Assembly: GCA_015487335.1 (NCBI GenBank)
Contig: WFPZ01000042.1
Span: 1-9,717, forward strand
Direction: 5' to 3'
DNA from: Paracoccaceae bacterium
GTDB taxonomy: Bacteria > Pseudomonadota > Alphaproteobacteria > Rhodobacterales > Rhodobacteraceae
Length of the DNA: 9,717 bases
The notes below the pieces were generated by a model. The model searched no databases. It was not told the DNA's origin and saw nothing but the letters and a program-made list of their open reading frames with translations. Below are positions 1-6,500 of this stretch, one piece after another. Within the stretch, counting starts at the first letter, position 1; each line of letters starts with the position of its first letter. The translations under genes and the position numbers were made by a program.

Positions 1-1278
1 ATACATCGTGCCGCGCACCACGATCGGCCGGGTGGCGGCGCCGCCGGGCAGCTCGACCGAGGCGCTCAGCTTGCCGTCCACCGGATCGAAGCCGCGCAGC
101 CGCCCGTCGCCGGAGGCCACCCACAGCCGCCCGCCGGCCAGCACCGGGCCGTAATTGGCATAGACGTCCCGCAGCCTCCGCTGGTTGCGGGCCGGGACGA
201 ATTCTGGCAGTTCGGCGGCCCAGATCCGGCGGCCGTTGCGGGCATCGAGGCGCACCAGTTCGGCCCGGTCCGACACCAGGAAGACAGAGCCGCCCTCCAC
301 CCAGACCGGCCCGGTGGCCCCTTCCTGAGCGCTCCAGACGGGCTCTCCGGTGGTCAGATCCAGCGCCACGGTCCTGCCCGAGGAATTGCCCGCATAGACG
401 ACCTGCCCCTTCACCACCGGATCGCCGGTGACGTCGGAGATCCGCGCATAGGCCCGGCCCAGGCGCCCGCCGGCGACCGAGCCTTTCCACACCTGCAGCC
501 CGCCGCGGCGGAAGGCGGCCACCAGCTCGGTGGATGGCAGGGGAAAGATCACCAGCCGCTCGGAGACCGCCGGCGCGGCACCGCCGACCACTCCGGTGGG
601 CGAAGGCGCGCCCTGCAGCTGCCACAGCTCGCGCCCGTTGGCGGCATCCACAGCGATGGCGCGGCTGTCGCGGGTAACCACGAAGACGGTGCCCGAGGCC
701 ACCGTGGGCGCACCGGCCGCCGGGGCCTCGAGGCGCTGGCGCCAGTTCACCGCGCCGGTGGCGGCATCGAGCGCCACCAGCTCGCCGAAGCCGGTGGTGA
801 CGAACAGCTGCCCGCCCGCCACCGCCAGCCCGCCGCCCGAGGCGTCATCGGGGTTTTCGCCGGGCGGGGTCAGATCGCGCGACCAGATCGGCACCCCCTC
901 CAGCGAGAAGGCGCTGGCCGTGGCCCGGCTGTCGAGGGTGAAGACGCGCCCGTCGGCGGAGACGGGATCGGCGGTGATCCGGTGACGCCGGTCGTTGCCC
1001 TTGCCGATCGGCGCGGCCCAGGCCAGTTGCGGGGCAACCGCAAAGGCCGGCTGGCGGATGCGGTTTTCCGCCGAGCCCGCGCGCTGCGGCCAGGCGTCGT
1101 TGCGCACCGCCTTGCCCAGGCGGATCGGCCTGGCCCGGTTTTCCACCGTGGCCCCTTCACCATTGAAGGGGGTGCGGACATCCAGCCGCTCGCCGGGAAG
1201 GATGACGTCCCTCTCCGCACAGGCCGACAGGACAAGGGCCGCCAGAACCATCAATGCACCGCTGCGGATCAGTTTCAC
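1..1278 (-). CDS. bamB: BamB, outer-membrane assembly lipoprotein (3' end cut off by window)
   Basis: BamB is a lipoprotein subunit of the BAM complex, which folds beta-barrel proteins into the outer membrane. The frame is open from a GTG at 1278 to the left edge, giving 426 codons without a stop. Residues 1-20 form a lipoprotein signal: Lys2/Arg5, a hydrophobic core, then the lipobox LSAC with Cys20 as the lipidated residue; Ala21 does not signal inner-membrane retention. The rest is a beta-propeller of PQQ-like repeats, seen in recurring blocks such as GELVALDAATGAVNWRQ, AIAVDAANGRELWQ and TVALDLTTGEPVW. The last visible block (GFDPVDGKL, then RPIVVRGTMY) looks like the final blade, so probably only 10-20 codons are missing. 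I chose the GTG because it follows an AGGAGG by 9 nt and gives a complete lipoprotein signal. It lies 45 nt after the yfgM-like stop, so the two are probably one operon. In related genomes the next gene is often der; that cannot be seen here. Confidence 0.9.
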   Translation of the reverse strand, partial: MKLIRSGALMVLAALVLSACAERDVILPGERLDVRTPFNGEGATVENRARPIRLGKAVRNDAWPQRAGSAENRIRQPAFAVAPQLAWAAPIGKGNDRRHRITADPVSADGRVFTLDSRATASAFSLEGVPIWSRDLTPPGENPDDASGGGLAVAGGQLFVTTGFGELVALDAATGAVNWRQRLEAPAAGAPTVASGTVFVVTRDSRAIAVDAANGRELWQLQGAPSPTGVVGGAAPAVSERLVIFPLPSTELVAAFRRGGLQVWKGSVAGGRLGRAYARISDVTGDPVVKGQVVYAGNSSGRTVALDLTTGEPVWSAQEGATGPVWVEGGSVFLVSDRAELVRLDARNGRRIWAAELPEFVPARNQRRLRDVYANYGPVLAGGRLWVASGDGRLRGFDPVDGKLSASVELPGGAATRPIVVRGTMY

Positions 1279-1287
1279 TCTCGCCCC

Positions 1288-1293
1288 CCTCCT
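1288..1293 (-). promoter_or_regulatory. Ribosome binding site of bamB
   Basis: AGGAGG on the minus strand, 9 nt before the GTG at 1278. It decides the start of bamB, since there is no ATG at the head of the signal peptide and the first in-frame ATG (codon 10) would cut the hydrophobic core in half. Confidence 0.75.
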
Positions 1294-1323
1294 GTGGCAT
1301 TCTTCCATCGCGGTGCGTGCGGC

Positions 1324-1977
1324 CTATGCCGGCTCCAGTTCGCCCCCCAGGGCCACAATCAACTGGGAAACGCGCCGACGCAACCCCGGCGTGGCCTCCT
1401 GGTCGGCCAGAAGGGCCTGCAACCTCTCGATGGCCGCCGCAGCATTGCCGCTGTCGATCTCGGCGATCGCCATCTGTTCCTCGGCCAGAAGCCTGAACGG
1501 CGCCCCCGGAGCCGCCAGCGGCTGCAGCCGGGCCAGGCGCTCGGCCGGGTCGAGCCCGTCGGCCTGCAGCAGCACCAGCTTGAGCTGCGCCAGCTGGCGG
1601 TATTCCTCGCTGACCTGCGGATCGGCGGCCAGCGCCTGCAGGGCGGAGACGGCGGTATCGGGATCGCCGGAACTGGCCGCTTCCGCCGCAAGCAGCAGGG
1701 CGACGACCGCCCCCTTGTCGCCCTCGGCACTGATCGTGGCCAGCCGCGCGGCGCGGTCCTTCGCCTCGTGGTTCTGCATCGCCCCGAGCAGCGCATCGCC
1801 GAAGGCCCGGGCCTCGGCCTGGTCGCGCGCCTTGCGCCATTCGTTGTAGCTGGCGCCGGCCACGATGGCGACCACCAGCACGATGGCGATCCAGCCGTAT
1901 TTCCGCATCAGGCGGAACAGCTTGTCGCGCCGGACCTCTTCGGTCACCTCTTCAATGAAACTGTCGGTCTGGCTCAC
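1324..1977 (-). CDS. YfgM-like membrane-anchored TPR-like protein
   Basis: A 217-residue protein of the YfgM / tetratricopeptide-repeat-like family, the usual partner of bamB. In E. coli, YfgM is an inner-membrane protein facing the periplasm that associates with the chaperone PpiD and the Sec translocon. Here residues 1-26 are a charged cytoplasmic segment rich in Glu/Asp then Arg/Lys (EEVTEEVRRDKLFRLMRKYG). A single membrane helix follows at about 27-44, and then a helical, Ala-rich periplasmic domain of TPR-like helix pairs to the C-terminus (for example SNEW-type A[SY]NEWRKARDQAEARAFGD, then repeated short helices with Ala/Leu packing). Length matches the family. The start is a GTG at 1977 with GGAGGA 7 nt upstream. 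It is the first gene of the leftward operon, divergent from the RND genes. A poor promoter-like pair (TTGGCA at 2029-2034 and TAAGAG at 2005-2010, minus strand, 18-nt spacer) lies upstream but I do not rely on it. Family assignment is firm; the exact role in this organism is inferred. Confidence 0.85.
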   Translation of the reverse strand: MSQTDSFIEEVTEEVRRDKLFRLMRKYGWIAIVLVVAIVAGASYNEWRKARDQAEARAFGDALLGAMQNHEAKDRAARLATISAEGDKGAVVALLLAAEAASSGDPDTAVSALQALAADPQVSEEYRQLAQLKLVLLQADGLDPAERLARLQPLAAPGAPFRLLAEEQMAIAEIDSGNAAAAIERLQALLADQEATPGLRRRVSQLIVALGGELEPA

Positions 1978-1983
1978 GCGATG

Positions 1984-1989
1984 TCCTCC
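1984..1989 (-). promoter_or_regulatory. Ribosome binding site of the yfgM-like gene
   Basis: GGAGGA on the minus strand, 7 nt from the GTG start at 1977. It supports the GTG as the true start; no ATG in this frame precedes the acidic N-terminus. Confidence 0.65.
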
Positions 1990-2052
1990 GGCCTCGGTCG
2001 GCCCCTCTTACCCCATCCCCTTCCCCGTTGCCAAGGCCGCAGGCGCGCCACA

Positions 2053-2115
2053 CCGGGGGCGCTGCCCCCGCCGCCCGTGCGGGCGGCTCCCCCGGAGTAT
2101 TTCGGCAAGGTGAAG
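2053..2115. repeat. Palindromic intergenic repeat with CCGGAGTATTT tail
   Basis: Three nested inverted repeats are visible. Outer arms CCGGGGG (2053-2059) and CCCCCGG (2089-2095) are perfect complements. Inside them, GGGGGC (2055-2060) can also pair with GCCCCC (2064-2069) over a 3-nt loop. GCCGCCC (2070-2076) pairs with GGGCGGC (2081-2087) over a 4-nt loop. The GGGGG run can therefore pair locally or with the distal CCCCC. The palindrome is followed by AGTATTTCGGCAAGGTGAAG (2096-2115). From memory, short intergenic elements with a G/C-run palindrome followed by CCGGAGTATTT and a GGCAAG/GAAG tail recur in many Rhodobacterales genomes. Only one copy is in this window, so its repeated nature is knowledge-based. 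No role is assigned. Confidence 0.65.
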
Positions 2116-2195
2116 GGCGCAGCATGGTGCCTGGCCCTGGCCCGGCGGAAAGGGGAAGAGAGGCACGCACGCCGCATGCCGCGCGGGCGGGCCGG

Positions 2196-2222
2196 TTGCG
2201 CCGCATTGCGGAAACGTATAAT
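2196..2222 (+). promoter_or_regulatory. Candidate sigma-70-type promoter of the RND operon
   Basis: A perfect TATAAT (2217-2222) stands out in this GC-rich background, 62 nt before the adaptor ATG. The best -35 candidate is TTGCGC (2196-2201), which matches consensus only in TTG and has a short 15-nt spacer. Between them lies an 11-bp palindrome CCGCATTGCGG (2201-2211), and TTGCG occurs twice, 10 bp apart (2196 and 2206). A weak -35 with a perfect -10 fits a regulated promoter. Transcription would begin near 2228-2231, inside the adjoining inverted repeat. Confidence 0.6.
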
Positions 2223-2241
2223 CTGAACCGAGCAGTTCAGA
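2222..2241. promoter_or_regulatory. Candidate operator, 7-6-7 inverted repeat
   Basis: TCTGAAC (2222-2228), six bases (CGAGCA), then GTTCAGA (2235-2241): the arms are perfect reverse complements. The left arm begins on the last base of the TATAAT box and the repeat covers the expected transcription start. A dimeric repressor bound here would block RNA polymerase. Size and placement suit a TetR-family repressor, the usual regulator of RND pumps, but no regulator gene is in the window and that identity is inferred. Confidence 0.6.
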
Positions 2242-2252
2242 CCGGCCCGGTC
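2240..2252. repeat. Second small palindrome in the RND leader
   Basis: GACCGG (2240-2245), one central C, then CCGGTC (2247-2252). It overlaps the right end of the candidate operator by two bases and would be in the 5' leader of the RND transcript. It could be a further protein site or a short hairpin. In sequence this GC-rich, 6-bp arms can arise by chance. Confidence 0.35.
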
Positions 2253-2284
2253 GGCCGCGGAGCTGGCGCGAACACGAGGTATCA

Positions 2285-3592
2285 ATGCGATTCTTTCCGA
2301 TTCTCACCGCGGCGCTGGTGACGGCCGTTCTCTACCTGCTGATCTTCGAGCGCGATCGGGTGATCGAGTTTGCCATGCGGGCAGGCCCCACGCCCCCGGC
2401 CGAAGGCCGGCAGGCCGCGCCGGACGCGCCGGACGCAGCCGATGCCGCCCCTGCCGCCGGCAGTTCCGAGGCAGAGGACCTCATCTCGGTGGTGGTGCTG
2501 CGCTCGGCGGCGCGCGAGATCCCCGGCGCGGTGCTGGTGCGCGGACGCACCGAAGCCGCGCGCCAGGTGGTGGTGCGCGCCGAAACCAGCGGGCAGGTGA
2601 TCTCGGAACCGCTGCGCAAGGGCGCGCGGGTAGACGCCGGCGAGGTGCTGTGCCGGCTCGATCCGGGCACCCGCGAGGCGATGCTGACCGAGGCGCTGGC
2701 GCGTCTTGCCGAGGCCGAGGCGCGGGTGCCCGAGGCCCAGGCCCGCCTGCCCGAGGCCCGGGCCCGCCTGTCCGAGGCCCAGGCCCGCCTGGCCGAGGCC
2801 GAAATCAACCTCAACGCCGCCCGCGCCCTGGCCGAGGACGGGTTCGCCTCCGAAAGCCGGGTGGCGGCGGCCGAAGCGGCCTATGAGTCGGCCACCGCCG
2901 CGGTGGAGACCGCCCGCGCCGGGCTGGCCGCGGCGACCTCCGGGGTCAAGGCGGCGCGCTCGGGCGTCGAGGCCGCCCAGGCCGGGGTGGCGGCGGCGCG
3001 CAAGGAAATCGAACGGCTGACCATCACCGCCCCCTTCGAGGGGCTGCTGGAATCGGACGCCGCCGAGCTGGGCTCGCTGCTGCAGCCGGGCGCCCCCTGC
3101 GCCACGGTGATCCAGCTCGACCCGATCAAGCTGGTGGGTTTCGTGCCCGAGACCGAGGTCTCCCGGGTGCGCACCGGCATGCCCGCCGCGGCCCGCCTGG
3201 CCACCGGCGAAGAGCTGACCGGCACCGTCACCTTCCTGGCCCATTCCGCCGATCCGCTGACCAGGACCTTCCGCGTCGAGGTGATGGTGCCCAACCCGGA
3301 CCTGGCGATCCGCGACGGCCAGACTGTCGAAATCGTGATCGCCTCGGATGCCACGCGGGCCCATCTGCTGCCCCAGTCCTCGCTCACCCTCGACGACGAC
3401 GGCCGGCTCGGGGTGCGCACCGTGGACGAGACGGGCACCGTGCGCTTCGCCCCCGTGACGGTGGTGCGCGACTCCGTGCAAGGGGTCTGGGTGGCCGGCC
3501 TGCCGCCGCGGGCCGATGTCATCGTGGTGGGCCAGGAATACGTGGCCGAGGGGGTGAAGGTGGCGGTCGCCTACCGGGAGCCCGGCCAATGA
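2285..3592 (+). CDS. RND efflux periplasmic adaptor (membrane fusion protein)
   Basis: A 435-residue HlyD/AcrA-type adaptor that would bridge the RND permease in the inner membrane to an outer-membrane channel. Residues 4-20 form an uncleaved-looking membrane anchor; there is no lipobox, unlike AcrA. An Ala/Pro/Asp-rich linker (about 37-60) follows. Next come the first half of the lipoyl/barrel-sandwich domain (about 85-135, with SGQVISEPLRKGARVDAGEV), a long Ala-rich coiled-coil hairpin (about 135-245), the second lipoyl half (ITAPFEGLL ... LGSLLQPG, about 247-275), a beta-barrel (about 278-350, with the family-typical DPLTRTFRVEV) and a membrane-proximal domain to the end. The ATG has GAGGT 4 nt upstream. 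The stop overlaps the permease start (ATGA), so the two are translationally coupled. Five 21-bp units encode part of the coiled coil. The substrate cannot be read from the sequence. Confidence 0.92.
   Translation: MRFFPILTAALVTAVLYLLIFERDRVIEFAMRAGPTPPAEGRQAAPDAPDAADAAPAAGSSEAEDLISVVVLRSAAREIPGAVLVRGRTEAARQVVVRAETSGQVISEPLRKGARVDAGEVLCRLDPGTREAMLTEALARLAEAEARVPEAQARLPEARARLSEAQARLAEAEINLNAARALAEDGFASESRVAAAEAAYESATAAVETARAGLAAATSGVKAARSGVEAAQAGVAAARKEIERLTITAPFEGLLESDAAELGSLLQPGAPCATVIQLDPIKLVGFVPETEVSRVRTGMPAAARLATGEELTGTVTFLAHSADPLTRTFRVEVMVPNPDLAIRDGQTVEIVIASDATRAHLLPQSSLTLDDDGRLGVRTVDETGTVRFAPVTVVRDSVQGVWVAGLPPRADVIVVGQEYVAEGVKVAVAYREPGQ
2708..2812 (+). repeat. 21-bp tandem repeat encoding heptads in the adaptor
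   Basis: Five in-frame 21-bp units start at 2708, 2729, 2750, 2771 and 2792. They encode AEAEARV, PEAQARL, PEARARL, SEAQARL and AEAEINL (residues 142-176). Units 2-4 are nearly identical at the DNA level. Each unit is exactly one coiled-coil heptad, so gain or loss of a unit would lengthen or shorten one arm of the hairpin without changing the frame. Confidence 0.85.
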
Positions 3593-6500
3593 CCGGAATC
3601 ATCGACTGGGCCGGCAGCCGGGCGCGGATGATCATTGCCTTCGTGGTGCTGTCGGTGCTGGCCGGCGCCTACGCCTATACCACCCTGCCCAAGGAGGGCG
3701 AGCCCGACATCGAGATCCCGGCGCTGTTCATCTCGGTGCCCTTCCCCGGGATCTCGGCGGAAGATTCCGAGAAGCTCCTCGTCAAGCCGATGGAGGCCGA
3801 GCTGGCCGATCTCGACGGGCTCAAGAAGATGAGCGCCACCGCCGCCGAGGGCTATGGCGGGGTGGCGCTGGAGTTCGAGTTCGGCTGGGACAAGTCCAAG
3901 ATCATCGCCGACGTGCGCGACCGGATGAACCGGGTCGAGGCGCAGTTTCCCGCCGGGGCCGACAAGTATTCGATCAACGAGATCAACTTCTCGCAGTTCC
4001 CGATCATCATCGTCAACCTGACCGGCGACGTGCCCGAGCGCACCCTGCTGCGGCTGGCCAGGAAGCTGCAGGACAGGCTGGAGGGGCTGGAGCCGGTGCT
4101 CGAGGCGGTGCTCACCGGGCATCGCAACGAGATGCTCGAGGTGGTGATCGACCCGCTGCGGCTGGAGGCCTACAACGTCACCGCCGCCGAACTGATCTCG
4201 GTGGTGCGCAACAACAACCAGCTGATCGCCGCCGGCGAGGTGGAAACCGCCTCGGGGGCCTTTTCCGTCAAGATCCCCTCTTCCTTCAACGACGAGCGCG
4301 ACGTCTACAACCTGCCGGTCAAGGTCAATGGCGACAGCGTGGTCACCCTGGGCGATCTGGCCGACATCCGCCTGACCTTCGAAGACCGCGACGGCACCGC
4401 GCGCTACAATGGCGAGACCACGGTGGCGCTGCAGGTGGTCAAGCGCAAGGGCTACAACCTGATCGAGACCGCCCGGCTGGTGCGCGAGGAAGTGGCCGCC
4501 GAACGCGCCGGCTGGCCGCCGGAGCTGCAGCGCGCGGTCCGGGCCGGGGTGTCCAACGACCAGTCGATCATCGTCGATTCCATGGTCCGCCAGCTCGAAG
4601 GCTCGGTGCTCACGGCGATCGCGCTGGTGATGATCGTGGTGCTGGCCAGCCTCGGCACCCGCTCGGCGCTTCTGGTGGGCTTTGCCATTCCCACCTCGTT
4701 CCTGCTCACCTTCGCGCTTCTTGCGATGATGGGGATCACCATCTCCAACATCGTGATGTTCGGACTGATCCTGGCCGTGGGCATGCTGGTGGACGGGGCC
4801 ATCGTGGTGGTCGAATACGCCGACCGGCGCATCCGCGAGGGCACCGGGCCGATGCACGCCTATGTCGAGGCCGCCAAGCGGATGTTCTGGCCGATCGTCT
4901 CGTCCACCGCCACCACGCTGTGCGCCTTCCTGCCGATGCTGTTCTGGCCCGGGGTGCCGGGCGAGTTCATGGGCATGCTGCCGGTGACGCTGATCTTCGT
5001 GCTCTCGGCCTCGCTGCTGGTGGCGCTGGTCTACCTGCCGGTGATCGGCGGGGTGGCCGGGCGCATCTCGCGCGGCTTCGAGAACGCCGCCCGCCTGCTG
5101 CGCCCCCTGCCCTGGCCGGTGCGCGCGCTGCTGGTGGTGCCTTCGCTCTACCTGCTGTTCATGGCCGCGATGCAGATGCTCAACCCCGGCTACCTGTTCG
5201 GCGGCAAGGCGCCGCTGGAGGGGGCGCTGGCGCTCTTGCCGGGGGCGGCGCTGTTCCTGCTGGCGGCGGTGGCCTCCTCGGTGACGCTGACCGCCGCGAA
5301 GATCACCCGCCGGCCCAGGCGCGTGCGCGCCGGCCACCGCCGCACGGCTTTCGGCTGGTTCATCAAGCTGATCGCCGGCAACCCGGTGATGCCGGTGGTC
5401 TCCATCGTGGCGATCGGGGCCTTCGTCTACGCGGTTTTCGGCTATTACGCCGAGAACAACCGCGGGGTGGAGTTCTTCGTCGATACCGAGCCCGAACAGG
5501 CGATCATCTTCGTGCGCGCCCGCGGCAATCTCTCGCTGGCCGAGAAGGACGCGCTGGTGCGCCAGGCCGAGGCCATCGTGCTGGAGACGGACGGCATCGA
5601 AAGCGCCTTCGCCTTCGCCGGTGCCGGCGGGCTGAACCAGAACACCGGCGGGGCCAACACCCCGCGCGACACCATCGGCCAGATCCAGATCGAGCTGACC
5701 CCGTGGGAGAAGCGCAAGAACGACCCGAAGCTGAACGGCAACCTGATCCTGGAGCGGCTGGGTGCCCGGCTGGCGGAAATTCCCGGCATCTTCACCGAAA
5801 TCCTCAGCCTGTCCATGGGGCCGGCCTCGAACAAGCCGGTGGCGCTGCGGCTCAAGGGCGACGACTGGGAGGCGCTGAAGCAGGCGGTGGCGGTGGTGCG
5901 CGGCAAGTTCGATACGCTGCAGGGGCTGAAGGATGTCGAAGACACCCTGCCGCTGCCCGGCATCGACTGGCAGATCGACGTGGACGTGGAGAAGGCCGGC
6001 CGCTTCGGCGCCGACGTGGCCACCATCGGCGGAATGGTGCAGCTGGTCACCCGCGGCCTGCTGCTCGATACCATGCGGGTGGACAGCTCGGACGAGGAGA
6101 TCGAGATCCGCGTGCGCCTGCCGCAGGAAGACCGGGTGCTTTCCACCCTCGATACGCTGAAGATCCGCACCCGCGACGGGCTGGTGCCGATGTCCAACTT
6201 CATCACCCGCCGCCCGGTGGCGCGGCTGGCCCAGATCGACCGGGTGGACCAGAGCCGCTATTTCGACGTCAAGGCCGCGGTGGAAGACGGGCTGACCCGC
6301 GAGGACGGGGTGCCGATCACCGCCGACGAGCGCCGCCAGACCATCGACAAATGGCTGGAAGAGGAAAGGCCGCTGCCGGCGGGGGTCAGCTACGAATGGA
6401 CCGGCGACATGGTGGATCAGGCGGAAAGCGAATCCTTCCTGATGAAGGCCTTCGCCGGCGCGCTGGGGCTGATGTTCATCATCCTGCTGGCCCAGTTCAA

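Larger units (their letters stand above)
1978..2284. other. Divergent intergenic control region
   Basis: This stretch separates the leftward yfgM-like/bamB operon from the rightward RND operon. From left to right it holds the yfgM ribosome site and its presumed leader (1978-2050), a palindromic repeat element (2053-2115), about 80 bp of GC-rich sequence with nothing I recognise (2116-2195), then the RND promoter, candidate operator, a second small palindrome and the adaptor ribosome site (2196-2284). Open frames that cross it are antisense shadows with no family resemblance. Confidence 0.7.

Noticed and set aside
2005..2034. A promoter for the yfgM-like gene (TTGGCA, 18 nt, TAAGAG on the minus strand)
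   Set aside because: The -10 part matches consensus at only three positions, so I do not list it as a feature. The true promoter may lie beyond the repeat element.
982..2226. A 414-codon plus-strand open frame across bamB, the yfgM-like gene and the intergenic region
   Set aside because: It runs antisense to two recognised genes and through the palindromic repeat and the promoter, with no family resemblance and no ribosome site.
2708..2812. A short CRISPR-like tandem array
   Set aside because: The units are contiguous with no spacers, are in frame and encode coiled-coil heptads of the adaptor.
2282..3589. A 435-codon minus-strand open frame opposite the adaptor gene
   Set aside because: It is an antisense mirror of the adaptor, low in complexity and rich in Gly/His/Arg, while the plus strand encodes a full HlyD-type domain series.
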